Assembly (NCBI RefSeq): GCF_014873955.1 | Contig: NZ_JADBED010000001.1 | Span: forward strand, 1,922,001 to 1,986,000 | Reading direction: 5' to 3' | Source: Nesterenkonia lutea | GTDB taxonomy: Bacteria; Actinomycetota; Actinomycetes; Actinomycetales; Micrococcaceae | DNA length: 64,000 nt | Shown: positions 26,346-34,201 of the stretch, piece by piece | Position numbering within the stretch: the stretch's first letter is position 1 | Layout of the letters: every line of letters begins with the position of its first letter | The notes under the pieces: model-generated | The model's input: only the letters and a program-made list of their open reading frames with translations | The model's database searches: none | What the model was told of the DNA's origin: nothing | Made by a program: the position numbers and the translations under genes

Positions 26346-27284
26346 CTAGCCACCTCCCGTATAACTGCCCACGAGGGCGGTGATGATGAGTCCCCAGCCG
26401 TCGACCAGGATGAACAGCAGGATCTTGAAGGGCAGCGAGATCATCACCGGCGGGAGCATCATCATGCCCATGGACATCAGCGCGGAGGCCACGACCAGGT
26501 CGATGACGAGGAAGGGCACGAAGATCACGAAGCCGATGATGAAGGCCGCCCGCAGCTCGGAGACCATGAAGGAGGGGATGAGCGTGGTCAGTGCCACGTC
26601 ATCCGGTGTGGAGGGGTTCTCCAGGTCCGCCGCCCGGGTCATCAGCGCGATGTCTTCTTCGCGCGTGTGGGCGAGCATGAACTGGCGCAGCGGCTCCGAA
26701 CCGACCTCCAGCGCCTCGGTGAAGGTCAGCCCGCCGTCGGTATAGGGCTGCACGGCGAGTTCGTTGATCTCGGTGAGCACCGGGGACATGACGAACAAGG
26801 AGAGGAACAGCGCCAGCCCGGCGAGCACCTGGTTCGGCGGGATCGACGGCAGCGAGAGGGCATTGCGGGTCAGCGCGAGCACCACGAAGATCTTGGTGAA
26901 GGAGCTCATCATCAGCAGCAGGGCAGGGGCCACGGAGAGCAGCGTGATCGCGATCAGCGTGACCACGGCGGAGCTGGGGGTGCCGTCGGGACCGTTGATG
27001 TCCACTGAGAGTCCGCCGCCGCCCTCGCCCTCGGCGTCCTCGCCGTCCCCGTCCTGACCCTCGTCGTCGCCCGGGACCGGCGCGGGCTCTCCAGGCTGCG
27101 GCTGCTCCGGAGGGTCCACCGGGGCCGCCGAGACCGATCCGGCCGAGAGCCACAGCGAGGCGCCCACCGCAAGGACCAGCAGCAGGACCAGCAGCACCCT
27201 CCGGCTCAGCTGCTGCGGCTGCGGCTGCGGCTGCGCCGTCGTTGGCCTGATCGTCAGTGCAGGCGCAGTCCCTGCGGCGTTCAT
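26346..27284 (-). CDS. fliP: Flagellar export protein FliP with long N-terminal extension
   Basis: A 312-residue FliP. The conserved core starts near residue 104 (VVTLIAITLLSVAPALLLMM) and carries the signatures FTKIFVVLALTRNAL and PFKILLFILVDGW. Before the core is a hydrophobic segment (29-54) that resembles a signal peptide, then a Pro- and Asp/Glu/Gly-rich stretch (55-100). FliP proteins are often made with a cleaved signal peptide, but this acidic linker is longer than usual. The start ATG overlaps the fliO stop (ATGA, 27281-27284). Confidence 0.95.
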   Translation of the reverse strand: MNAAGTAPALTIRPTTAQPQPQPQQLSRRVLLVLLLVLAVGASLWLSAGSVSAAPVDPPEQPQPGEPAPVPGDDEGQDGDGEDAEGEGGGGLSVDINGPDGTPSSAVVTLIAITLLSVAPALLLMMSSFTKIFVVLALTRNALSLPSIPPNQVLAGLALFLSLFVMSPVLTEINELAVQPYTDGGLTFTEALEVGSEPLRQFMLAHTREEDIALMTRAADLENPSTPDDVALTTLIPSFMVSELRAAFIIGFVIFVPFLVIDLVVASALMSMGMMMLPPVMISLPFKILLFILVDGWGLIITALVGSYTGGG

Positions 27285-27709
27285 TGGGTGGGGTCCTGGT
27301 GTGGATCCTGGGGCCGCGGAGAAGCCGAGCCGCCGATCCGGTCATGGCCGGTCCTGCCCTGCGCGAGTGCGACGGCGGAGCGCAGCTTCTGCTCGAAGCT
27401 GCGGCTCACTGCCGAGTGGCGTCCGCCTGAGGCCGCTGTGGTCGCCTCCATCGGCGGGGGTTCAGGGGCGGGGTAGCTCTCCAGCAGGGTGACGCTCTGC
27501 TCGGCGACCCCGATGACATAGCGATGATCGTCGATGTCCACCACCGCCACCGAGGACTTCTGGCCCAGAGCATGCCGCCCGATCATGGTGACTGCGTGTG
27601 GGGTCGCCGAGGTGACCCGTCCGGACCAGCGGCGATTGATGAACCAGATGAGCCCCAGGACCGCGGCGAGCGAGACCGCGACCCGGAGGATCAGAAAGAA
27701 GCTGTCCAC
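27281..27709 (-). CDS. fliO: Flagellar biosynthesis protein FliO
   Basis: A 142-residue protein with one N-terminal membrane helix (FLILRVAVSLAAVLGLIWF) and a short cytoplasmic domain containing VVDIDDHRYVIGVAEQSVTLL, the FliO core. FliO helps assemble the FliP ring. Sequence conservation is low in this family, so position between fliN and fliP carries part of the call. GTG start at 27709 directly follows the fliN stop. Confidence 0.88.
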   Translation of the reverse strand: MDSFFLILRVAVSLAAVLGLIWFINRRWSGRVTSATPHAVTMIGRHALGQKSSVAVVDIDDHRYVIGVAEQSVTLLESYPAPEPPPMEATTAASGGRHSAVSRSFEQKLRSAVALAQGRTGHDRIGGSASPRPQDPHQDPTQ

Positions 27710-28525
27710 TCAGACGAGGCCTTCCGAGGAGTCGAGGATCTTGGTGATGCGCACCCCATAGTCCTGGTCCATCACCACCACCTCGCCCTGGGCGATGAGT
27801 CTGCCGTTGAGCCGCACATCGGCGGGGGCACCCGCGTTGCGGTCCAGTTCGATCACGGCTCCTGGCTCCATCGCGAGCACATCGCGCACCGAGACCCGGG
27901 TGCGGCCGATCTCCACGGTCAGCGCCATCTGGACGTTGTTGAGCCGGCTCAGCCTGGAGGAGACGTTCTCGTCGTCTCGAGGCGCACCCCCCGTGGACCC
28001 GGCGGTCGCTGTGCCGGGCGCCGGGGTCCGGTCGCGGCCGGCGGAGGCTGAGCTCGGAACCGGTTCGCGCAAACGGACGGCGAACCAGCCCACGGAGTCT
28101 CCTGCTGCGAGCAGCTCGAAGACGACGGTCTCGGGATCCTGCAGGAGACCCTCCGCCGAGCCGCGGGGAGCCGTGGAGAGCACCCCCGTGCCGAGCACGC
28201 CGGTGGCCGCCTCAAAGGCGGGACGCAGCACGTCATCGATGGAGACCAGCTTCGGGTCAAGGTCGGCCGCGTCTCCGAGGACGGAGGGGTCCACGCGCAC
28301 GGCCACCTCGGCAGAGAGACTTCCCACGAAAGCCGCCACAGACAGGTCACCGTCTCCGGCAAGAGCTGCGGGCGAAGGCTGGGCAGCGGACTCGTCGAAG
28401 CGTCGGGCAGTGACCGGCACGCTCACCGGCAGGGCGGCGCACAGCGCCTCTGCGGCAGAGACGTGCAGACCTGTGGTCTCCCGAGAGGCGGTGCTCCCGG
28501 CATCGATGTCCTGGATGGGGCTCAT
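27710..28525 (-). CDS. fliN: Flagellar motor switch protein FliN (long form)
   Basis: The C-terminal 80 residues are a SpoA/FliN domain: NNVQMALTVEIGRTRVSVRD, then PGAVIELDRNAGAPADV and NGRLIAQGEVVVMDQDYGVRI. The preceding 180 residues are poorly conserved but contain a region resembling the CheC/FliY-like part of long FliN proteins, with no clear EIxN phosphatase motif. At 271 residues it is twice as long as E. coli FliN. It forms the C-ring with FliM and FliG. The ATG overlaps the fliM stop (28522-28525). Confidence 0.92.
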   Translation of the reverse strand: MSPIQDIDAGSTASRETTGLHVSAAEALCAALPVSVPVTARRFDESAAQPSPAALAGDGDLSVAAFVGSLSAEVAVRVDPSVLGDAADLDPKLVSIDDVLRPAFEAATGVLGTGVLSTAPRGSAEGLLQDPETVVFELLAAGDSVGWFAVRLREPVPSSASAGRDRTPAPGTATAGSTGGAPRDDENVSSRLSRLNNVQMALTVEIGRTRVSVRDVLAMEPGAVIELDRNAGAPADVRLNGRLIAQGEVVVMDQDYGVRITKILDSSEGLV

Positions 28526-29439
28526 AGTGTGCTTTCCTCAGTGGAGACGACGACGGCGGCGATCCGGCCGGCATGGGAACCGGCGGCTGCTGTGCCCAGG
28601 CGCTGACCATCGACGGTCAGGTTCAGCGGGCGGTGGGATGGGTGCGGCAGGCGCAGGACATCGCCCACCGACATGTTCAGGATCTGCTCCGGGGTCACCT
28701 GGGCGTCGCTGACGCTCAGCGCCAGCTCCATCGGGACCTGCGCGATGTGCTCGTTGAGCAGCTCTGCCGCGTGCTCCCCGGTGTCGATCGGGTTCTCCTC
28801 GCCCAGCTGCGGGAGGATCGCATCCCCCGGCACCGCGACGGTGGCCAGCACTGACCGGTCCCCCACCTGGATCGTGAAGGTGGCGGCCAGCATCAGGTCC
28901 ATCTTGGTGGCGGCCTGGGCGAACTGCGCGTTGTAGTGGATGGTGTCCACCGTCACTGCGCTCTTCAGCAGCCCTCCGAGGGAGTAGTGCAGGTCTTCGA
29001 GGGTCTCGGTGACCAGATTTCGGACCAGGGTCTGCTCGATGCGGGTGAACTTGCGCTCAGGGACATCCACGGGGTGGTGGCTGCCCAGGATATGGGACAC
29101 CCAGTTCAGCGCGCCGGAGGCGGGAAACTGGAACACGGCCCGTGCGTTGAGTCCGTCGAGGCTGCACAGCACCATCGCGGTCGTGGCGGGCAGCCGCGCT
29201 ATGTAGTCGTCGTAGGTCTGCATGGTCACGGATTCCAGGGTGACCTGGGACATCACTCTGACTCGTGCGGTCAGCTGCGTTCCCCACTGGCGGGCGAACG
29301 TCTCGAAGGCGAGTTCCAATGTGCGGGCATGCTCGCGCGAGAGCGTGGTGGGGCGACGAAAGTCATAGAGCACCGGCTCCTGCGCGGGGAGGCTGACCGG
29401 CGCCGCATCACGTGGCGGCGGCACAAGCGTAGAGGACAC
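28522..29439 (-). CDS. fliM: Flagellar motor switch protein FliM
   Basis: C-ring switch protein of about 305 residues. It has YDFRRPTTLSREHARTLEL, the FliM middle domain with a P-x-x-G-A-x-NWV segment, and a C-terminal SpoA domain ending TVDGQRLGTAAAG. The start needs care: the most upstream GTG (29448) falls inside the -10 element of the sigma-28-type promoter at 29448-29475, so it would not be in the mRNA. The GTG at 29439 (near the expected 5-prime end) or 29424 is more likely; 29439 is used here. The canonical N-terminal CheY-P binding peptide is not obvious. Confidence 0.93.
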   Translation of the reverse strand: MSSTLVPPPRDAAPVSLPAQEPVLYDFRRPTTLSREHARTLELAFETFARQWGTQLTARVRVMSQVTLESVTMQTYDDYIARLPATTAMVLCSLDGLNARAVFQFPASGALNWVSHILGSHHPVDVPERKFTRIEQTLVRNLVTETLEDLHYSLGGLLKSAVTVDTIHYNAQFAQAATKMDLMLAATFTIQVGDRSVLATVAVPGDAILPQLGEENPIDTGEHAAELLNEHIAQVPMELALSVSDAQVTPEQILNMSVGDVLRLPHPSHRPLNLTVDGQRLGTAAAGSHAGRIAAVVVSTEESTL

Positions 29440-29447
29440 GTCGGGCA

Positions 29448-29475
29448 CTATCGGAGCCTCTGACCTGCCCGTTAG
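29448..29475 (-). promoter_or_regulatory. Sigma-28-type promoter of the fliM operon
   Basis: Read on the minus strand: CTAACGG (29475-29469), 13 bases, TCCGATAG (29455-29448). It matches the motif found before flbD, flgB, fliC and flgN. The expected transcription start is near 29441, within a few bases of the fliM start codon, so the mRNA may be leaderless. Confidence 0.8.
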
Positions 29476-29499
29476 CTTCAGGTGGATATTTTTTTCGGC

Positions 29500-30393
29500 T
29501 TAGGCCTCGTCAGCTCCCGCGGCAAGCTCGGGAAGCAGCTCACGGATCTGTTCCGGCTCGTCGGAGAGGACGGTGACATCCACCCGTCGGTTCTGCCAGA
29601 GCCGTTCGTCCACCGGATGCGCGTCCCCATAGCCCACGGAGACGATCTTGGCGGCATCGACTCCGCCCACCTCCACCAGTTCTCTGAGCACGCCGGTGGC
29701 CCGGCTGGCCGAGAGCTCCCAGTTGGTCGGATATGGCTCCACCGGACGGCGGACATCGGCATGACCACCCACTTCGAAGAACCGGGCGGTGGGTGCAAGC
29801 ACCGGGGCGATCGCGTCGATCACCTCCTGGCCTTCGTCATTGAGCGTGGAGCTGTTCGGGTCGAAGAAGGTCTCTGCCCCCACCAGGCGCACGGTCAGCC
29901 CGCGCTCGTCGAGGACGAACTCCGCACTGCCCTCGTGTCCGGCCTCGCTCAGCCGATCCTGGAGCTTGCGCTGCAGCGCACGGAGGTCATCGATCTCCTC
30001 CTGGGCCAGCGCGATCCGGTCATCGGTGACCTCCTCCAGCAGCTCCAGCTGCTCGCCCTGGGTCAGTTCTGCATCGGGACCCTCTTCGCCGACCCGTTCC
30101 GGAGGCACGACGACACCCGAGGCGGTGTCCACCGTCTCGCTGGACTCGGTGCCGAACCCCGTCGCCAAGGAGCTGCGCAGCTGCTCATATTTGTCCTGGT
30201 CCACTGTGGACATGGCATAGAGCACGATGAACAGGCACATCAGCACCGTGACCATGTCCATATAGGAGGCCATCCAGCGCTCATCACCACCGCCGTGTCC
30301 GCCCGATCCGCCGGAGCCGGCGCGCGAGCGTCGCCGACCGCCCTGAGCGCGTCCGGCGGAGCTGCGCCGCGTGGGGTTCCCCGGGGAGCTCAT
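29500..30393 (-). CDS. motB: Flagellar stator protein MotB
   Basis: A 297-residue stator subunit. The single membrane helix follows residues WMASYMDMVTVLMCLFIVL, cut here at the helix middle; the Asp of MDMVT aligns with the ion-conducting Asp. The C-terminal OmpA-like peptidoglycan-binding domain shows FFEVGGHADVRRP and LSASRATGVLRELVEVGG, followed by VSVGYGDAHP. A basic Ser/Arg/Gly-rich N-terminus precedes the helix. The start overlaps the motA stop (ATGA, 30390-30393). Confidence 0.96.
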   Translation of the reverse strand: MSSPGNPTRRSSAGRAQGGRRRSRAGSGGSGGHGGGDERWMASYMDMVTVLMCLFIVLYAMSTVDQDKYEQLRSSLATGFGTESSETVDTASGVVVPPERVGEEGPDAELTQGEQLELLEEVTDDRIALAQEEIDDLRALQRKLQDRLSEAGHEGSAEFVLDERGLTVRLVGAETFFDPNSSTLNDEGQEVIDAIAPVLAPTARFFEVGGHADVRRPVEPYPTNWELSASRATGVLRELVEVGGVDAAKIVSVGYGDAHPVDERLWQNRRVDVTVLSDEPEQIRELLPELAAGADEA

Positions 30394-31187
30394 GCGGCCT
30401 CGTTGACGTCCCGGGTCGAGGTGTCCGCCGCGGGGCGCAGCTCGTGGGCAGGGACCATGGCGCGCAGCCGCTCACCGAGCAGGATGGGCTGGCTGCCGTC
30501 CTGGATTGCGAGAAGCCCCTCCATCGTGAGCTCCATCCGGTCCTGCTCGAGCTGCGCAAGCCGACCCAGCCGAGCGCCGATCGGCAGCCAGATGAAGTTC
30601 GCCGAAACGAGTCCCCAGAGGGTGGCCACGAAGGCCGCAGCGATCATATGACCCAGCTCGTCAGGCTCCGAGAGGTTCTCCAGCACATGCGTCAGCGAGA
30701 CCACCGTGCCGATGATCCCGACCGTGGGCGCGTATCCGCCCATGGACGTGTAGAACCGAGATGCGACCTGGGCGGTGGCATCCTTGGTGGCGATGTCGTC
30801 TTCGAGCTGCTGACGCAGCGAATCACCGTCCACACCGTCTGCCAGTGACTGCAGCCCGCGGGAGACGAACGGGTCCTCAGCCTGCTGCGCCTTGGCCTCC
30901 AACGCCAACAGACCATCGCTGCGGGCCACCTCGGCCAGCGCGACGAGATGCTCGATGCGATCCTCTGCTGCCGCCACCCTGCCCTGGAACGCAGTGGGCA
31001 GGGCCTTGACTGCAAGTAGCGCGTCTTTGAGAGTGCCGCCGGCCACAGCCACGGCGATGGTCCCGAAGAAGACCAGGATCATGGGCGCCGGGAGCAGGAT
31101 GGAGCTCACGTGCGCGCCTTCGAGGAAGAGCATGGCGAACATGGCGCCGAAGGCGAGCAGCAGGCCGATCAGGGTTGCGGGATCCAT
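30390..31187 (-). CDS. motA: Flagellar stator protein MotA
   Basis: A 265-residue protein with four membrane helices (two N-terminal, two near 150-210) and the cytoplasmic loop that contacts FliG. The segment TVGIIGTVVSLTHVLENL includes the conserved helix 3 region; the C-terminal cytoplasmic segment is short. With MotB it forms the torque-generating channel. The start shares base 31187 with the flbD stop. Confidence 0.96.
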   Translation of the reverse strand: MDPATLIGLLLAFGAMFAMLFLEGAHVSSILLPAPMILVFFGTIAVAVAGGTLKDALLAVKALPTAFQGRVAAAEDRIEHLVALAEVARSDGLLALEAKAQQAEDPFVSRGLQSLADGVDGDSLRQQLEDDIATKDATAQVASRFYTSMGGYAPTVGIIGTVVSLTHVLENLSEPDELGHMIAAAFVATLWGLVSANFIWLPIGARLGRLAQLEQDRMELTMEGLLAIQDGSQPILLGERLRAMVPAHELRPAADTSTRDVNEAA

Positions 31188-31423
31188 CAGACCATCCTGG
31201 GTGGGGGCTCATCGGGCAGGCCGGACGCGCTTGTCGAGGCGCCTGCCACCACGCGAGCGCGGAAGTCGGCGATCAGTCCAATGACGTCGTCCATGGATTC
31301 GAGCACCACGTACCGGGCCCCATTGATCATCAGAAGCACCGTGTCCGGGTGCTCCTGGATGCGCTCGATCAGATCGGGGTTCACTGCGAAGCGGGTCCCG
31401 TTGAGCCTGGTCACGACGATCAT
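31187..31423 (-). CDS. flbD: Flagellar protein FlbD
   Basis: A 78-residue FlbD-family protein. The core MIVVTRLNGTRFAVNPDLIE and VLLMINGARYVVLES is diagnostic of the small FlbD found near motAB in Gram-positive and spirochaete clusters (not the Caulobacter regulator). Its biochemical role is unsettled. The ATG at 31423 is chosen because AAAGGA lies seven to eight bases upstream, inside the leader of a sigma-28-type promoter; the upstream GTG (31429) lies too close to that Shine-Dalgarno sequence. It is the first gene of flbD-motA-motB. Confidence 0.9.
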   Translation of the reverse strand: MIVVTRLNGTRFAVNPDLIERIQEHPDTVLLMINGARYVVLESMDDVIGLIADFRARVVAGASTSASGLPDEPPPRMV

Positions 31424-31445
31424 CAGCACGTCCTTTCAGGCTTCA

Positions 31446-31473
31446 CTGTCGGCTGGCCCGCGCCGACCGTTAG
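31446..31473 (-). promoter_or_regulatory. Sigma-28-type promoter of flbD-motA-motB
   Basis: Minus strand: CTAACGG (31473-31467), 13 bases, GCCGACAG (31453-31446). The predicted transcription start near 31439 leaves a 16-base leader that contains the flbD Shine-Dalgarno sequence. Confidence 0.75.
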
Positions 31474-31655
31474 CCCCGCCCGTCAGGTCATCAGGGCTTC
31501 AGCCGAAAGCGTGGGCCAACAGTGTGCGCACTGGCGGGAGACGCCTTGGGCCGTGGCCGCGTGGGCGACGGCCCAGCCTTGTTCACAGACACGCTCAACG
31601 AGCAGGTGCCGACCACACGCATTCAATCGGGCGTTGCGCCGGGACACGGAGACCT

Positions 31656-31690
31656 CCTGGGCTCGTTTGGTAGAGGGCGCAGAGCCCAGG
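31656..31690 (-). terminator. Hairpin downstream of the small membrane-protein gene
   Basis: CCTGGGCTC (31656-31664) and GAGCCCAGG (31682-31690) form a perfect 9-bp stem with a 17-nt loop, three bases past the stop at 31694. There is no clear U-tract. The 31474-31655 stretch to its left, at the edge of the island, contains no gene I can support. Confidence 0.5.
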
Positions 31691-31693
31691 ACG

Positions 31694-31900
31694 CTACCGA
31701 GAGGTGGAGGGCCGTCGCCGGATTCTCATGAGTGCGCTCATCAGGTAGCAAGTACCGGCCAGGATTAATAGCCCTCCGGCGGGAAGGTTGCGCGGGATGA
31801 CAATGTCTCCGCCTAGCAGCGCGGTGCCGAAGAGCAGGATTGAGATACCTATCAGGCAGGCTTGGATGGTTTCGGCCAAGTGCTCACTTCGAACGCGCAT
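31694..31900 (-). CDS. Small two-helix membrane protein, unknown
   Basis: A 68-residue protein with two predicted hydrophobic segments (about 14-30 and 40-58) separated by GGDIVIPRNLPAGG and ending in a basic tail RIRRRPSTSR. I do not recognise the family. CAGGGAC lies immediately before the ATG. A hairpin follows the stop. It is the first gene of the accessory island between flbD and flgE. The pattern suggests a real membrane peptide, but coding status is moderately certain only. Confidence 0.5.
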   Translation of the reverse strand: MRVRSEHLAETIQACLIGISILLFGTALLGGDIVIPRNLPAGGLLILAGTCYLMSALMRIRRRPSTSR

Positions 31901-32095
31901 GTCCCTGATTCTGCCTGAACTGCGGTACCAAACGAGTTGAGTGCCTCACAACGATGACCGTGAGCATCGCGAGCAGCCCCTCCCACGACGATTTCGGCCC
32001 AGGCATGTCGAGATTGTCTTCTGGAGAAATGCTGCTCGCCGCTGCTTGGCACGACCGCAGCGTTGACTAGCTGGCAGACTAACCGGACCGTCGGG

Positions 32096-32518
32096 TCATC
32101 GGCGACTTCGGTTGAGGGCCTCCCACCGCGTCTGTTCGGTGAAGACCACTGTGATGCAGAGCGCGGTAACGCCGACGGCGACCCAAAACGGCCAGACCGC
32201 CCAAGCGGCGGTCGCCGCGGCACCGAGGTGAATGAACACGATGAGGACGGTGACGCCGCCCGGGGCCGAGACCGGGGCGTCTCCACCTGGTCGGTCCCCG
32301 GGAGTGCCGAAGACCGCGGGAAGCGCGACCAGAACCGCGACCGCGGCGATCGCGAGCAGGATCGAGTGTGGCCACAGCGCCCAGGCGGTGGCGATCCAGG
32401 CGATGATCTCTACGACAAACCGAACGGCCCCACGGGCGTAGTCGTGACCGGGCGGGCGGTGTGGCGACGCTCGTCGGGTGTGCCCCGCAACCGTTGGCAT
32501 CGCCCGCGTGCGTGTCAT
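32096..32518 (-). CDS. Small membrane protein, YrdB/DUF2568-like
   Basis: A 140-residue protein with about four hydrophobic segments (residues 30-70 and 85-125), including VRFVVEIIAWIATAWALWPHS, which resembles the YrdB (DUF2568) family of unknown function. Its ATG overlaps the stop of the TetR gene (ATGA, 32515-32518), so it is translated with the regulator. A His/Arg/Pro-rich N-terminus of about 25 residues may not be part of the mature fold. A role with the upstream hydrolase is implied only by the operon. Confidence 0.7.
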   Translation of the reverse strand: MTRTRAMPTVAGHTRRASPHRPPGHDYARGAVRFVVEIIAWIATAWALWPHSILLAIAAVAVLVALPAVFGTPGDRPGGDAPVSAPGGVTVLIVFIHLGAAATAAWAVWPFWVAVGVTALCITVVFTEQTRWEALNRSRR

Positions 32519-33087
32519 GGTGCTCCTGCGGCGGTGAGGCCGCGATCGACGAAGGTGATCATCCAGGTGAAGCTGTCGTCGATGTCGGCGTCCAGCTGGA
32601 ACCCGTTACTGGATTCCAGCGTGGCGAATCCGTGGAGGATGCTGCGGAGCATTCGCATGGCATGGATCTGCTCGCCGGGGTCGAGTCGGTATGCGCGAAG
32701 AACTGCCGCGAACGACTCCAGAGTGCGGTCCAGCGCGACAGCCAGGGGATCGTCCGTGCCGGTGGGCGAGGCGCCTGTGGTCGCTGCGTATCGACCGGGG
32801 TGTTCTTTGACGTAAGTGCGAACGGTCTGGGCTGCCGCAGCAAGTGCGTCCCGACCCGCGAGACCTTGCATTGCGTCGCGGAGGGCGTCTCCGAGTTCGA
32901 CGGCACCCAGGGCGGCGATGCGGTGGGTGAGATCGGCGAGACCGTTGACGTGCTTGTAGAGCGATGGCGCCTTCACCCCGAGGCGTTCGGCGACGAGGCT
33001 CATACTGAGCTGTGAGAGGCCGATCTCGTCTGCGACGTCCGCTGCGGCCGCGGTGACCGTGGAGGAAACCAGTCCGACCCTAGGCAT
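32515..33087 (-). CDS. TetR-family transcriptional regulator
   Basis: A 190-residue regulator. The N-terminal helix-turn-helix is clear: ADEIGLSQLSMSLVAERLGV and KAPSLYKHVNGLADLTHRIA, near residues 18-58. The C-terminal ligand domain resembles the WHG (TetR_C_33) type, with DDSFTWMITFVDRGL at the end. The gene overlaps the hydrolase gene by 8 bp and the membrane-protein gene by 4 bp, forming one operon. A 33-bp palindrome before the hydrolase gene is the likely operator, implying autoregulation. Confidence 0.9.
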   Translation of the reverse strand: MPRVGLVSSTVTAAAADVADEIGLSQLSMSLVAERLGVKAPSLYKHVNGLADLTHRIAALGAVELGDALRDAMQGLAGRDALAAAAQTVRTYVKEHPGRYAATTGASPTGTDDPLAVALDRTLESFAAVLRAYRLDPGEQIHAMRMLRSILHGFATLESSNGFQLDADIDDSFTWMITFVDRGLTAAGAP

Positions 33088-33931
33088 TGGTCGCTGCGCT
33101 CGTCAGGGTGTTGCGAAGGAAGGGTAGCAGCAGCGCGAGGACTTCCTTCGGCGTTTCAGCGTGCGGATAGTGGCCGGCGCCGTCGATGACCGCGAGTTCA
33201 CCGAGCCCCTCGGAGAGGTCGGCGATGATCTTCTCGCCCTCAGCCCGCGGGTCGACCCAGTCCGGGTCGGCGCTGCCCTCCACGATGAGTACCGGGCATC
33301 GCACCCCCGCGAGGTGCTCGCCGGCGTCGACCGGGGAGGTCTTCGTCATGGCGTTCAGAACAGCCATCCGGTCGGGTTCGCGCAGCATGGCCTCAATGTA
33401 GGCGCGTTCGTGCGCCCAGTCGGCAGGCTTCGTCGGGATGGCGATGTCGAGGTAGGCCATCCACCCCTTGAGGCTGCTGCTCATCATGACTTTCATGAGT
33501 TGAGTCGCACCGTTGCGGACGCGCTTGCTGCGAAGCGTCCCGAGCAGGTCGAAGGACTGCTTACGAGTGAACGGGGCGAGCTCAACAACGCCGACGAACA
33601 GCTCAGGCGCAGTCGCCGCGGCGATGGTGGCCGCACCTCCGCTGATGGATTGACCGACGATGACAGCAGGACCGCCGAGGTGTCGCACGACCGCAACCAG
33701 ATCACCGGCGATGTCCGCCCGGGTGTAGCCCAACCAGCCGGTGGCGCTGGAGTCCCCACAACCGCGGATGTCGACGTTCGCGACGCGGTAGCCCGCGGCG
33801 ACCAACTCCGGGACAAGGAACCGGTAAGAACGACGAGTGTCACCCATTCCGTGAGCCAGGACCACCAACGGACCCGATCCTTCGATATCGAAGGCGATGG
33901 TGCCTTCTCCGATTGTCAAGTACTCAAGCAT
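33080..33931 (-). CDS. Alpha/beta hydrolase
   Basis: A 283-residue alpha/beta-hydrolase: the oxyanion motif LAHGMGDTRRSY near residue 27, nucleophile elbow VGQSISGGAA near 95, acid residue in IVEGSADPDWVD near 225 and catalytic His in DGAGHYPHAE near 258. No signal peptide, so cytoplasmic. It leads an operon with TetR and a membrane protein, an arrangement common for inducible esterases or lactonases acting on a ligand sensed by the regulator. Substrate unknown. Confidence 0.88.
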   Translation of the reverse strand: MLEYLTIGEGTIAFDIEGSGPLVVLAHGMGDTRRSYRFLVPELVAAGYRVANVDIRGCGDSSATGWLGYTRADIAGDLVAVVRHLGGPAVIVGQSISGGAATIAAATAPELFVGVVELAPFTRKQSFDLLGTLRSKRVRNGATQLMKVMMSSSLKGWMAYLDIAIPTKPADWAHERAYIEAMLREPDRMAVLNAMTKTSPVDAGEHLAGVRCPVLIVEGSADPDWVDPRAEGEKIIADLSEGLGELAVIDGAGHYPHAETPKEVLALLLPFLRNTLTSAATNA

Positions 33932-33946
33932 GTCTTCCCCCAGTGG

Positions 33947-33979
33947 CTAATGGTAATAGCCTAAAGCTACTACCACTAG
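33947..33979. promoter_or_regulatory. Probable TetR operator
   Basis: A 33-bp palindrome with 14-bp arms (CTAATGGTAATAGC, five bases CTAAA, GCTACTACCACTAG; 12 of 14 pairs). It is centred about 32 bp upstream of the hydrolase start, where the promoter should be, and is AT-richer than its surroundings. Confidence 0.65.
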
Positions 33980-34201
33980 CTTCCACTCGTCAAGCTCCGT
34001 GCGTCCTCGCCCAGCGAGTGCGGCGGGGCGGTGGATCTTGTCACGGAGTCCAGTCCCGGAATTCCCGTTCCGCTACGATCGCTGGTGGTGGAGTTTTGTC
34101 GCGTTCTCCTCATGGGCCACCTTTTCGGGTATGCACGCACCTCCATTACGGACCAGGACGCGTTGCTGAAGAGCACCGCACCACCAGCTACTGACAACGC
34201 T

